Part shown: positions 1 to 12,346 of the stretch, piece by piece | Position numbering within the stretch: the stretch's first letter is position 1 | Layout: each line of letters starts with the position of its first letter | Origin: Microvelia longipes | Taxonomy: Eukaryota > Arthropoda > Insecta > Hemiptera > Veliidae | Direction of reading: 5' to 3' | Assembly (NCBI GenBank): GCA_018340805.1 | Contig: JACMZG010001911.1 | Span: 30,514,544-30,578,543, forward strand | Length of the DNA: 64,000 nucleotides | Position numbers and translations under genes: made by a program | The notes under the pieces: model-generated | The model's input: the letters and a program-made list of their open reading frames with translations, nothing else | What the model was told of the DNA's origin: nothing | The model's database searches: none

Positions 1-1689
1 ACAAAGTCACACAAACTGTCAAAGATCATGCCTGAAACGGATATTTAAGAAAGGATCCTTGTATATTTTTAATTTTTTATGAACACAATATTTATTCTAT
101 ATACCTACAGTAGTAATCATCAAGAGAAGTATAAAGAAATGTAGAAATTGTAGAGAAGCTTTTCTCTTCTGAAGTTTCATCTTGTGTTAAAATTGTTCTG
201 AGTCCTAAACCACAAATACCTCAACCACATCTGTTCCTTAAACAATTCTCGAGATATTTAACTGGACAAATCTGTTCACTATATTACTGATTATGATCTT
301 AAAGAAAAATTAAAATCATAAATTGAAAGTATTATAGAATCTTTCAAGTAAAAGTAACTGATATTCTTTATTTTATAACTTGTTAAAATATTAAAAACGA
401 GAGTTGATTGGAAAGTTTTTAGAGTAATAAGTTTTCAGTAAGAAAATTTAGTTGAGTAAGGAAAAACCTAGTTTAGTAAAACTTTACCTAGGAAAGGTTG
501 TTAATTACTTGCGGTTACAGTTAGTACCCTGTCATCTCTGTGACGGTACGAGTAACTAGTAACACCTCACAGAACTTAGCAACTAGTCCCTGTAAACCAC
601 ACCTTTCAACTCTAATTAGTCGAATTATCGACATTTTCAAAGATACCTCAAACTGTAATTTAATTTAATTAAATTTTAAACTTTAAAATTATATTTTAAA
701 TTGAAATCTATGTTAAAATTTTTGGATGTCGATAGCAGAGAAAAGTCAGAAGTGTTTTGTTTGAATAGCCACTTGTAAGCTAAGAAGCTTGTTGAAGCAA
801 AGCCGTTGACAAGGCCGTTTATACGTACTCGAGTATAACAGACTGATTGTCAATCTAAAGTTGTAGAATATTTCAAATATTAAGAAATTTTTATTTTAGT
901 ACCTTTCTATAGTGTATCATAAAAGCACGTTGGTACCTTATTCTTCTTACTTGGTACCCTTATTTATTGGTACTTCTATCTAAAACTTGGATTACATTGC
1001 GAACCCAGATTTTTAACTTCTTTTTTGTTTCAATAATTGTGTTGGCAATAAAACTGTATTCCAAGGGTTTCTAGGCTATAAAGTAGATACTTTAATGACG
1101 TTATATAAAAATACCCCTGGAAATAATTCTGTACTCATTGATATTTAAAATCTTATTTTTGCGTCCATTAATTAAATGGTTTTTTAATCAACAGATCTTA
1201 ATATAAAAAAAACAATGCATTTTTAGGGGAAAATTTAAAAATGATTTTATTTATTGAAAATATTATTAAGCTATATTAAACAACTGTTACAAAAGAGAAA
1301 AAAATAATATTGAAATTTTAGTTTTTTTTAATGTAAAATAAATATAATTTCATCAATGAAATATTCTATCTGGAATGGCACAAAACGTCTATGCTAATTT
1401 CATTTATATTGTATGCCTTTGGAAAATTCTATTTTAACACAAATAGATATATAGTAAATAGTAGTGTTACGTACATAAAAAGATATTTTTTTAAATTATT
1501 ATTATGTCATATTAAAAATAATATGTAACATATTGTTAACACTATAAATATTATTATATAGCGTTTCCCCCCATTAAACACACATGGGTTCTCCTTTCAA
1601 CTTCTCGGCACTTGGTCTCAATGTAAGATAAAGATTGTATTTTAAAAGAGTAAATTTTTTGGACTGGTGTGATATATATTTAGAATTTA
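1..1689. other. AT-rich stretch, no gene seen
   Basis: I see no exon, open frame with family resemblance or clear repeat here. The sequence is AT-rich with short poly-A and poly-T runs and stop codons in all frames. It may be intergenic or intronic, and old unrecognised repeats cannot be excluded. Confidence 0.5.
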
Positions 1690-1914
1690 AATTTCTTGAA
1701 GACTAATTTTTTGATTTACTGACATTTTCTGTCATTTTCTAAATTAATTTAAATTTTATATTTCGTTTATAAAAAAATTTTTTACATTACAAATTTAGTT
1801 TCATTTGATTTCACCTGAAGATGTTGAGCTTCGCTCAATGAAACGTTGTGAAGATTTATGTAAAGGTTATTAAATAAATTAATATTTATAAAGGACTGTA
1901 GTCTTCAAGAAATT
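1690..1914 (+). mobile_element. Small inverted-repeat unit containing a hammerhead-like core
   Basis: A 16-nt inverted repeat (AATTTCTTGAAGACTA at 1690-1705 and its exact complement at 1899-1914) flanks 193 bp of non-coding AT-rich DNA. Inside lies a self-pairing segment at 1810-1852. No open frame is present. Transposition is inferred only from the terminal inverted repeats; no target-site duplication is clear. Confidence 0.4.
1810..1852 (+). ncRNA. Hammerhead-ribozyme-like motif (candidate)
   Basis: Read as RNA, the segment holds CUGAAGA (1815-1821), matching the hammerhead core CUGANGA, then one extra U (1822). A helix of about 6 bp follows (1823-1828 with 1834-1839), then GAAAC (1840-1844) and GUU (1845-1847). 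The flanks UUCAC (1810-1814) and GUGAA (1848-1852) are complementary and would form stem I. Stem III would be two base pairs, as in minimal type I hammerheads of Penelope-like elements. The extra U between the core and stem II departs from the consensus, so activity is doubtful. Confidence 0.3.
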
Positions 1915-3397
1915 GTATTTTAAGCTTATAATTATTATCTTTGGTCATGTATGGTCATTTAATATAATTTTTTTTTGTGAAATTAGGTATCGACATTATG
2001 TAGTCTTTTGTCTATTTATTCCTTTTATTATTTTTACGTTTAAAAGGATTAATTTTTAGATATCTCATCAAATAACTGCTGTAAGATGTTTTGAAAACAA
2101 ATATATCTATGTCACATTCTTTACCTAATTGACAAGACCTTTCAGAAAATATGTAACATATAGGGGTTCACCGAATATTGTTTTTTTCTGCCATTTGGAC
2201 TCGCCCTAACGAGGTTCTTGAATGTATTATGTTGAAGAATGTATGGGACGTTGCCCTAAATAACATTCCCTGAAAATTTCATAAATATCTGTCCTACGGT
2301 CGAAAAATGCTGGTGACAAATCTTTGTACGGGTAGACTTATTCGGTTGATAGAATTGATAGAAAAATGAAAATTTTATAAAATAAAGTGATAATAAATAT
2401 TACTTCTGACAATAGTGCTAACAATTTCGAGTTCAGGAACTTCGGAGCTATAGGCTGCAGATGGGGAAAAGTTAAAAAAGTAATCGACGACCCGATACGA
2501 ATATATATTTAAAAAAAAATTATGAAGTCATTGATTATTTAAAAGTTTAGTTTATGATGAATTAATTTTGCTTCCACTGTCACATTTATTGATTGTGAAG
2601 ATTAACTGTTCAAATGAAACCATCTCAAAAATTCTACTTTATATATTTACAATTCAAACCAATACGTTTAAAAAATTACTTGTTTTTTTTTTAAAAAAAA
2701 AAGAAAGGAAAATATAATAATTAAAAATGAAATATTTAGTATATTTAATGTATAAAATAAATCTTAACCTATTTATAGTTGTATTTATTAACGCAGGAGG
2801 TTTATAATGTCAAGTTGTTTCTTGACGCTAAGTTGTTTTTATTGCGCGGTTATTGCGGTTGCGGTTAGAGAGTGCCGCCTCGTGGTGCTCCGGTGCCTAA
2901 TGAGGCTTTTAATCTAGGCGAGTTTACTCTAATAAAATATTTAAACTTTTTTAATCACTCTGAACAGAGCGATGCTTAATTAACTATTACACCTATACTC
3001 GTCTCCGGAAACATTAGCTTAGTGTCTGTATTACAGGTGAGGTTTCGTTAAAACAGATAATTAAAAAATACAAAATACTAGTTTTCGTTGATTTAGCATT
3101 TTAAAATAACCTGTGATGAGCTTTGAAGCTTCTATTCTGTTATATTAAAATGTTACTTAATAATATAATAAGCATATATTTATTGTCTTATAGAAAAGAG
3201 TCTTATACATATATTTATTGTCTGATAATAAGTGTGAGACGAGACTTTACTTTTAACATTATTTTTATTTTATAGTAACAACATTTTTTGTTTCCATGAA
3301 TATATTTTGTTTTTTGTACTAATTTATTTATTTTTTGTTATTTATTTATTTTATCATTATATTTATCTCTAATGCTGTATTCTTGTTTCGATATTAA
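1915..3397. other. AT-rich stretch, no gene seen
   Basis: No coding or RNA gene is recognised. A slightly GC-richer patch near 2845-2910 with GCGGTT repeats has no assignable identity. Confidence 0.45.
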
Positions 3398-3525
3398 ACA
3401 AGAGGCATTCGGTCTCTTGGCTGAATCATTATTGTGGGTTAATAAATCACACATATTTCATACTCTATAGGGTCCCGGCACATTAACAAGGTCGATTTTT
3501 GTACCAAGTTTCATAAAATTAAATA
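3398..3525 (-). mobile_element. Family A repeat, internal fragment
   Basis: It contains TCATTATTGTGGGTTAAT followed by GGTCCCGGCACATTAACAAG. The same pair of blocks recurs at 46790-46862, and the first block recurs in the other minus-oriented family A copies. No coding sequence. Confidence 0.45.
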
Positions 3526-3596
3526 TTAAATTAAGAACACACCACAATAAAAAAATAAAATTATAACCTTTTACAACAAAGATGGTAGGGGATCCC

Positions 3597-4075
3597 GGTT
3601 GTAAAATAGTTAGCACGTGCGCCTCCATACCTTGGTAGTCCGGGTTCGATCCTGGTCGGGCCCTCTAGTATTTTTATGCGAGGGATGGAAATCCTTTCAC
3701 GTGCCGTCATTCGAAAGGGAGACGTTAAGCCGATGGTTCCGAGCCTGTACGATGTCAGGTACTCGTAAAAGATCCCTAACTCAAAATGAACCTAGGTATA
3801 GGAAAAATTAAGGACCCTCAATAGTAGTTTATAGTTTCTAGAGCAGAAAAACTTGCTCTGTCAGTGGGGCACGTGTTGTTTCTAGTGAAAGCTATAGAAA
3901 CAGTAAAAGTCACGGCTCTTCTGTAAATCAGACGTAAAATCCCTACACTAAGAATCACAAGGTGGAATACTATCTTCTATCTAAGGGGGTTAGCAAAAAG
4001 GGCCCAACAACGAGGCCTTCATGCTGGTTGATCTAACACCTCTCCCTAATTACTATCACTATCTAACACAGAGGG
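3597..4075 (+). repeat. tRNA-derived SINE-like element
   Basis: The head resembles a tRNA with RNA polymerase III internal promoter boxes: TAGTTAGCACGTGC (A-box-like, near 3609) and GGGTTCGATCCTGG (B box, near 3642), about 30 nt apart. A tRNA-unrelated body follows, and a tail block near 3978-4070 (CTATCTAAGG..., GGGCCCAACAACG...) recurs at 54549-54640. It is not a functional tRNA gene, because no acceptor stem closes around the boxes. Treating head and tail as one unit is an inference; they could be adjacent insertions. Confidence 0.5.
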
Positions 4076-5769
4076 TAAGCCGAGGCCAGTTAGACCCTAA
4101 AACATAAATTCTGCGTCAATTGCGAGGAATCTGATAACGGTTGAAGAATTAAACTGTCAGGCCATGTAAACATGACCGAGTTGGAGGGTATGGTATGCGT
4201 AATATAATCACTTTTACTTATCTATCATATTAATTATGATCAAATTATTTAAAAAAAAAAATATCCTTTATTTTTATTATTAAATTTACAGATTCCTATA
4301 AAAGTAACAGAATAATTTTTAAAAAATAGTAAAGACAAATTTTGAACCAATTACTATCTACTTTAAAACATAAGCCTTGTGCTGTAGATAACATCCTCTC
4401 TTTATCTCTCTTATTATTTTTTCATGTATAAAATAAATTCTTTATAAAATAAAAAATTTATTTTATAAAGACGTTTATAAATTTAAAATAAAATCTCCCG
4501 GTGTAATAAAATAAGATTATAAATAAGAATTCGTTATAGTTAGTTATTTTATTTTTGTCGTTTCGTAATGTTTAAAAATTAATAAGATAATCCTTGAAGG
4601 ATAATCCTCGAAAAAGGAAGATTTCATTATTATTTTAATAAATCAGTTTTCACTTTCCAATATTTTCAATCTTTCTTTATTTAGTTCCATTATTTATTTT
4701 GAATTTTTCTCTCAATTTTTCAAGGACTAGAATTAATGCCTGAAAAAGTGGTGTTTTTTTCTGATGATGATTTTTTCACAGTATTGATTTTATTATTGCC
4801 ATTGTTAGATTTTCAAGTGGAAGGGATAGTGGACATCACGTGACCCGAATACTCACTACCTGCCATTCAATAACCTTTTTTATGGAGTTCTTATCTTTTC
4901 TATAATCTTTTTTCTCAATTTACTGAACAGCTTTTTCTGACCTTTAGCTTTTTCCCCGTTCGTTGTTCAAATAACTTTCGTTTGTGTAGCTAAATTTAAG
5001 AAAAAAATAGAGTAATTTTATTTTTTAGAAAAATGTTGACACGTATTCTGTGGCAGTTGGTCAGATATAGTTTGAAAGAAAAGTATTCCTAAAGTGTTAA
5101 AAATTCATATAGCTTCAAGTTCGAAATAGTTAGATAATTTTAAAACATTTATGAGGTTCGCGCTTTTACCAACATGAGACCTACTTTATCATTGTTGATA
5201 TTTTTATATTTTTTTTCCTTTGTTCGTATAGGCGAAAATAATAACTCCATAAACTTTGCTTTTTATTATTGAATACAAATACAAATATCTTTATTTGTTT
5301 CTAAACTTAACATAGCATCATACAAATGAGATGGCATAATATATAGAAATACAGTATAAATTCTACATGGCGATGGCACAAAATAATACTTAAATTAATA
5401 ATAATATTCTAATTAATTATGGGAAATAAGAACCCAAATTTTATTAATGACATTAAGAAACTAAAAAAAGGAAATATTTATAACCATAGTGAAATTTAAA
5501 AAAATAAACTTAGAAGAAAAAAAATATATATTTGTCACTCATTTAAATGAAAAGCTCTTATCTTTGCATGTTAATAAATTAACATTTATTAATAAATACT
5601 TTCTTTACTTATTTTACATATTTTTAGATTTTTTTACCAATTTTTGTATGTGTTTTGAACTAATGTATGTAATATTAAATGCATAAATTTATGTAATTTT
5701 AAGCATATAATAGTGCGAATTTCTATTAAAGAATTACGCTTATGAGGTTGATCGGATGTCAGATATGTT
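4076..5769. other. AT-rich stretch with a possible LINE tail
   Basis: No gene is supported. At 5262-5330 the minus strand reads like a LINE 3' end (AATAAAGATATTTGTATTTG). A 30-nt AT-only palindrome lies near 4441-4470. The short open frames in this stretch are AT-composition artefacts. Confidence 0.4.
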
Positions 5770-6490
5770 CAGATAAGGATATATCGGAACTTTTCCTCAC
5801 ATTGGATTTGCTACGCTCATTTTCACTACTTCGTACTTGCTTCTAAATTTATACTGCAACGCGTTTTCGGATTCGCTTCGCTTGTCCTCATATTGTTCTT
5901 ACATTAGATTTATTCCCAGTGGTCACCCATTTACAGGTGACCACAGTTTTATTCCTACTGACCCCTAAAACCATAGATATACTTGCCGTATTTAAACGTC
6001 ACTCTGTTTACGTATTTATTACGTAAAGGGATACACTTGTACCAAATTTCAACTCAATTGGATTATTTACCGATTTTATACAATTTTTTAAAAACTTATA
6101 CAAGTGATTTGATAACAAAAATGAACTAATGCTGATAATGGGATAAAACATGGCACATATCTTGGTCTTCTATACAACAAAGTGGTTGCCTAATCTTAAA
6201 TCGATCGAAACAATTTTCGGTGTTTTATGAATTTTCAAAATGTTTTCTGTCATTATTGTGGGTTAATGACGTCATGAAAAAATTATTTTTCAGAAAGTCC
6301 AATTGTGAGCTTAATATTGATTTTTTACTAAGTTTTACTTTTTACCATAAATACACTTGGAACCTCACACATACGGACAGACAACTTTGAGAGAACTCCT
6401 AAGGAGCTCCTAAATACACTTAAAACGGATAATTCAGGGGACTTTCCGGTTTTTGATTCTTTTGCAAACACAATTTTCTTTTGTAGGTTT
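5770..6490 (-). mobile_element. Family A repeat, nearly complete
   Basis: Minus-oriented copy carrying the family landmarks in order: TTCGCTACGCTC-like block, 'acttgccgtatt' block, TGACGTCAT next to GTGGGTTAATGA, a CACACATACGGACAGAC block (the (TG)n region read in reverse) and the TTTGCAAACACAAT terminal block. A second partial copy follows immediately. Non-coding. Confidence 0.65.
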
Positions 6491-6514
6491 TCTTATATTC
6501 CTACAGACTTACGG

Positions 6515-6745
6515 TATAATAGGGTACGGAATGCCTCTAAACTTTTTCTCACTATATGGAACGGATTCATTTCGCTCGTCCTCTAATATTTGTCACATCA
6601 GTGTTACTGCTAGCGGTCACTCAGCTACATACTGAACTCAATCGATGTTGGTCATTTTAGTAATTGGACAAAACCCGTAGATATAGCCGAACTAAAATGA
6701 AACTTAGCATATTTATTCATTACATAAAGGTATTCACTCAAAGCA
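6515..6745 (-). mobile_element. Family A repeat, partial copy
   Basis: It begins with GGGTACGGAATGCCTCTAAAC, the family A end block, and continues through CGCTCGTCCTC to the block before the TGACGTCAT region. It abuts the copy at 5770-6490 in the same orientation. Confidence 0.55.
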
Positions 6746-7639
6746 TTTACAGTCCATTTATGTTTTTTACTCCTGAGACAAAGCCGAGGGAGTTTTGACG
6801 ATTAACTCTCGAGGCGAAGTCGAGAGAGATAATTACGAGGGAAAATAGCATTTTACTGCCAAGGTTCATACAAGATATCCAGACGTTGACGTCATTTAAT
6901 TATTGTAGTGTCGTAATTTTCATATGTTTTGTAGTATTTATTCTACATTATTTTTAGGTCAGACCCCCTTAATAAATTTTGGGGGGTGCCGTCCCCCCCA
7001 AAAAAATGCTAAAACTTTTTTTAATATTTCACATTATACACTGGAGATAAAAATCATTATATCATAAAGGTGTTCTTACTCATCTGATTAGTTATCAGGG
7101 AATCCGTGTAAGTGGTGTGTTAGTGAAAAGTCTTAAATTGATTGTTAGGGAGATATCATACTTTAGTAATGTAAAATATCTCATTAAAGGTTTTGTTAAG
7201 ATTTCTATCACGTAGTAATATAACTTTTACGACAAGTTGTTTTATGCAGGCTAGACTTTATATAAGTAGTTTATTGTTTTTTACATAGCTTATCCAGTTT
7301 TTGCATTTATTTTTTTACATTGCCTTATATTGTGAATCAATAAGTTGACTTCGTGTCTTTAAATAATAAAACTAATTTATGGGGTAAAAATGTACTCAAA
7401 ATTAAGACAAAATGGCTCCGGTTTACCCAATACATTTTTACACCTATATACCAATAAAGAACTTGTTTGAAAAAAAATGATTCCAAGTTAAATTTAGAAT
7501 TAAAAATGTATAAACCTTTTATTAATGTAATGATTAATTAGAGTTTAGTAAGGATATAAGTAAAATAAATGAAAATGACAAAAATTCTAGTTAATGTAGT
7601 GTTATTATAAATATGTACTTGTATGAATACTTTTATTCA

Positions 7640-8115
7640 TACATTAAATGAAGTGAAGCGTAGCGAGACCGAAGTATTACCAGTTTAACTTTCGTGTGAA
7701 CATGACATTGTGAGGACGAGAAAAGCGAATCCGAAGTCATTACACTCTGGACTCTGGATGAGCACTTTACTCTGAGGTCAAGCGGAACGAGACTAGTGTA
7801 ATATCTTGTTAGGATTTAGATTACCATAACATTCTGAGGACAAGCGAAGCGAGTCTGTAGTCATAACCCTCTAGACTTTGGACAACCGTCGTATTCGAAG
7901 GTCGGTGCTCAGCGAAACCGAAGAAAATGACGCCACAAACATTGGATCTTAACATTCTAAGGACGAGTGAAACGAGTCCGAAGTAATAACACCCTACAAT
8001 TTAGATACCATTTTTTTGAGATTGAGCGCAGCGAATACGAAAATAACTTAGCCTTTTGATTATAACGACATTCTTACGCTCGTCCTCAGCGAGTATGAAA
8101 TTGTAAGGAAATGTA
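7640..8115 (+). repeat. Degenerate tandem array with AGGACGAGCGAAGCGAGTC core
   Basis: Cores similar to GAGGACGAGCGAAGCGAGTC recur at roughly 90-100 bp spacing near 7710, 7780, 7838, 7890, 7959 and 8020, separated by related spacers (CATTCTGAGGAC, ACCCTCTAGACTTTGGAC). The core matches a block inside family A (for example near 56695-56780), so the array may be an expansion of part of that element. Non-coding. Confidence 0.5.
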
Positions 8116-8794
8116 CCGAGGTACCCTATAACCATATATTTTAGCGTTTTAACAATAAAAGTCAAGCGCAATTTTAAATTTTAATTTAATTAAAAATATT
8201 TTAAATTATAACTTTCATTATTTTATACAACTCATTTTAACTGTTGTTCAGTAGAAGTTTGTTGTTTTGCCTACGCAAGTATTAAGAAAAATATCTAGAA
8301 ACCGACCAAAAGACTCTTACACAACCTGTAATAAGGATTTACATAAAATTAACCCTCTTTTGTATAAAAGCTGACAAAAGGCTCATAATTTAACTGATAT
8401 TGGTTAATGATTTTCACAGAAAAGTAGAGAAAAATGAAACAACAGTTTAAAGACGGAAGATTAAAAAATTATGGTAAAATAAAAAGAACAATAAGATGAT
8501 GTTACAATCTGAGAGAGACTGTAGACCCCTTACACTTAGAGTTAGATATGTCTTGTCTAGGCGCTAACTATGTGCAATAGACCTATTCTTTAACCTAGAT
8601 CATATACAAATGATAAAAACACCGTAAACCATACTAATTTTAACATTATCATTCTTACATTTTTCTTGTTTGTGATAAAACACCTTGTTTTTGCTTAAAC
8701 GTTTAATTAATATATTTATAATTTTTTTTAAAAGCTTTAAAATATTTTTTTGTGCATTTTTTAATAGAAATTTATATTCTATAGTAATAAAATT
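8116..8794. other. AT-rich stretch, no gene seen
   Basis: Nothing recognisable beyond AT-rich sequence with short homopolymer runs. Confidence 0.4.
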
Positions 8795-9670
8795 GGAATG
8801 AGGCTAATTCAAACTTAAGGTAGGTCACATGAAAAGAGGAGGAAGGTTGGAGGTATTCCCTTGTTTTTTGTTTAACATTTTTGAGATATTCAAAAATATT
8901 AAGTGTATAATCTTTTGAAGAATATCGGCCCAATTCAATAATATGATTATTCCATTTAATTAGATTATATTCTTATTTTAATGAAATGGGAATAAAACTA
9001 ACTTAAACTTAAGGTAGGTCACATAAGAGGAGAAGATTGGAAGTATTCTCTTGTATAAGGCTCGGTCGAATATCTAGAACGTTGGATCACCAACAAACTT
9101 TTTTTATAATTTTTTTTTCAAATTTTTCAGTAATTAGCCGGATTTGTGATAAATGAAGCCTATTTCCGTAATCTGCATGCTCTTTTGGTTAATCTCAAAG
9201 AGTATTTACATTCACTCAACGATTTATTTTTAATCTAACTTGGTACATACATAACTACTGTTAGACGTCAATATTTTGTGTTATATTTTGACATGTCAAC
9301 ATTGACGTCTCACAGTAGTTATGTATGTACCAAGTTAGATTAAAAATAAATCGTTGAGTGAATGTAAATACTCTTTGAGATTAACCAAAAGAGCATGCAG
9401 ATTACGGAAATAGGCTTCATTTATCACAAATCCGGCTAATTACTGAAAATTTTGAAAAAAAAAATTATGAAAAAAGTTTGTTGGTGATCCAACGTTCTAG
9501 ATATTCGACCGCGCCTTATACTTGTTAAAACTTTTTGAGAAATTTAAAAATGTTTAAGAATTTAGACGCACTTCAATAATATGATTATTTTACATAATTA
9601 CATTGCATTCCTATCTTAATTGAATAGGAATGAGGTTAACTCAAACTCAAATAATAAGGTTGCATAAATA
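8795..9670 (+). repeat. Tandem repeat of about 193 bp, interrupted by a foldback element
   Basis: Unit 1 (8795-8987) begins GGAATGAGGCTAATTCAAAC. Unit 2 starts at 8988 with GGAATAAAACTAACTTAAAC and is split at 9053. A partial third unit starts near 9627. Shared landmarks include AAGGTAGGTCACAT and CAATAATATGATTATT. Unit 1 serves as a natural empty site for the element in unit 2. Confidence 0.7.
9054..9520. mobile_element. Foldback MITE with about 220-bp inverted arms
   Basis: Two almost perfect inverted arms of about 220 bp (left from 9054, right ending 9520) meet at a short spacer around 9275-9300. The ends are TATAAGGC and GCCTTATA, and CTTG flanks both sides (9050-9053 and 9521-9524). Comparison with the intact tandem unit at 8795-8987 supports a 4-bp target-site duplication. 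There is no open frame, so a transposase would have to act in trans. Confidence 0.75.
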
Positions 9671-10699
9671 CTACCTTAAATAATCTTAATGGTAAATAAA
9701 GTTGGGTGGTTTTTACTTTCTTGTATCAAATGTTTAGTGTAGGTTAAAGTAGGATTAATATTCACAATTAAGTGGATAAAAATCAATTTTAAGTCAAGTA
9801 GTGCTTATTACACATGTCTTACGTGCTATAAATAAACTGTTTCCACTCGAGGGTGTTGGAGTATATTGATCTTTAACCCTTCTTAAAGTATCAGTAAATT
9901 CGACTTCAGATTATTGATTTCTACTACTTAATTAGTTTGAGGTATTTTTATCTCTATCTTAATGAGTTTGAGGCAAATTTTTATCTCTGACTACTGACTC
10001 CTTTTCTTAGTCTACGAGTTTCGCTTGAATTATAGAGACATAATTGACCCACGCTGACTCACAAAAGAACGTATTTAAATCCTTGACGTATGCTTACTGT
10101 TATTACGTATTGCGTATTAAAATTATTCACTTATTATTCATAGTTGCAAAAATAAAAATGAAAAAAACTAACACGTGTCAGAGGTTAATTTCTTATACAT
10201 CAAAGAAAACATAATAAAAAAACAAACCAAAAAAGTGCAAACACAATAATAAAAAAACATGAGAAAATAAAACGACAGTAAACTTTTTCCGAGTTTTTTT
10301 ACGTGATTTTTCTTTAGAGTTCTTTATAATTTGAGTGGATACTATCGAGTCAAGTCATCTTCAAGTTTCCTCCATTTCCTTTTTTCCTTGGACTATTTTT
10401 CCTTTAGAAAGATTCAGACCGGAAAAACGAGTTAACAGTTTTTAATCAGGTTAAATTCTACCTTTCAATAAGGAAAAATTTAAAATCTATCGGCGTCATC
10501 GGATGTTATTAAAAATGTAGGAATAGGAAAATTGGATTTTAAAATAAACTTTTAATTTTCTCGGTAAAGATTTTTAAGGGTTTTTCGTATCCAGTAATAC
10601 AAGTTTACAAGCAAGTTTTCTGACTTCACTTGAAATGAAAACCGTGACTTTAATATTTAAAAATGTTTGTTATAAAGCTATTTTTGGCTATAGCAAAAA
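9671..10699. other. AT-rich stretch, no gene seen
   Basis: No gene or clear repeat was identified. Simple A-rich runs occur near 10190-10270. Confidence 0.4.
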
Positions 10700-11022
10700 T
10701 ACAGGTACATTAAACGTGAACCTTACGTTTAAAATAAATTAAACGTGAACTTACGTTAAAACAGGCTCATTAAACGTGACCTTAAGTTTAAAATACAGGC
10801 TCATTAAACGTGAACCTTACGTTTAAAATACAGGCTCATTAAACGCGAACCTTACGTTTAAAATACAGGCTCATTAAAAACCTTAAAAATACAGGCTCAT
10901 TAAAGTGAAAAAGTTAAAATACAGGCTCATTAAACGTGAACCATACGTTTAAAATACAGGCTTATTAAATGTAGACCTTACGTTTTAAATACAGGCTCAT
11001 TAAACGCGAACCTTACGTTTAA
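10700..11022 (+). repeat. Minisatellite with about 37-bp units containing a palindrome
   Basis: About nine units share ACAGGCTCATTAAACGTG followed by AACCTTACGTTTAAAAT. Each full unit contains the inverted pair AAACGT/ACGTTT separated by about 7 nt. Some units are shortened in the middle (near 10870-10915), so the array has decayed unevenly. Confidence 0.85.
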
Positions 11023-11279
11023 GTTAACATACTTTTCATGCTAAGTGGCTTTTCAATCGGTTCTCGTTTGGAAAGCGAAAACTTAGGGTTGAGACATTTC
11101 TTTTATGTATGAATATAGGGAAAAAGAATTGGGTTTGCCCTGAAAATCCGAAACCGAGATTTTAACTAAATTTTCCATTTAAGGAGTTTTATACACTCCC
11201 TTAGTGATTTTAACCCAGTTAAATATGAATGAGTGTCTATATTATTATTGTTGCTCCTAAAATCTTATTTATCCTGGTA

Positions 11280-11530
11280 AGTACAAAATTGGTACAAAAA
11301 CAATCTTACGGTTTAGTTGTGCTCTTCGCAAAGTATTTTTATGATATCATTTACCGTAAATAATGACTCGGTAAGAAATTTAAAAGAAAACTCGAAATTG
11401 TGTTCAGATATGTTTGAACTTTGGCACGCATGTAGTCCTATATAGGACCATCAAATGTGTTAAGTCTTACGTCATTAGCACTATCTAGCACTAATTTGCA
11501 TTTAATGTAATTTCTCAACATATAAAAATC
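11280..11530 (+). mobile_element. Family A repeat, internal fragment
   Basis: It carries the internal landmarks AGTTGTGCTCTTCG, a degenerate AATAATGACTCGG and TTTGGCACGCATGTAGTC in family order. Both ends are missing. Confidence 0.55.
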
Positions 11531-12315
11531 AACTAATTAAGTTGAAATTTAGCAATAGGTATACTAGTAGCCTTTTAATAGGTATTCAGGTAACCGGTTA
11601 ATAGATATAGGTAGCCATTTAACAGTGGTAAAGTTTGAAGATTACCGCGCATATTAAAAGTGTAAAGAAATAAAAACAAATTTGTACAAGTTAAAGCAAT
11701 ATCTAACATGCTATGCTGCTGTTATTTTTCGCTTTTGAAAACCATTTACCCGTTTTTGATTTTGTTAAGTCCAAGGAAAAACGATTGATTTCGGAAGTAC
11801 TTTAATATTACTGTTAAAAGTGGTTATTGTAATTTGTGTTACTCGCCACTTAAAAATTATAACTATTTCCGTAATTTTATTATCCGATTGATATTAATCC
11901 TAGAACTAGTAAAAAAAATAGTTTTACTTATATTTCATTATACTGTTTTGATTTTTTGGAATTTACAAATCACGAAGACATTAATAAAGACAGGAAAGAC
12001 ATACTTGTACCAAAATCTCTGTACTAACTTTCAATAACCTTGTAAAGATATGATACTGATAATAATTAAAAATTTCGACATTTCCTTAAACATTCAATAC
12101 AGTCAAACTCATTGATATCGTGTAAGGATTAAGGTAGGGTAGGTTTTGAATGAGAATTATCCTGTTTCCACGATTTCCTATTACACTAAGCTTCCCTCTC
12201 CATACATCTATTTCATCAATAATATTTTTCATTGATCATTTTTTTTCAGGAAAGATGTATTATTCTTTTATTTAATTAATATTTCTTATTTTGTTTTACT
12301 AAAGAGCCTTATCCG

Positions 12316-12346
12316 TCATAAATATGCATCAGATGCATATTTATGA
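12316..12346. repeat. Perfect 31-nt hairpin
   Basis: TCATAAATATGCATC is followed by one base and its exact complement. No pyrimidine-rich tail or gene end is adjacent, so no terminator role is claimed. Confidence 0.7.

Noticed and set aside
3609..3655. tRNA gene
   Set aside because: A and B boxes are present, but no acceptor stem closes. The body and tail fit a SINE-like repeat.
10700..11022. CRISPR-like array
   Set aside because: Units are directly contiguous with no unique spacers, and the context is eukaryotic; it is a minisatellite.
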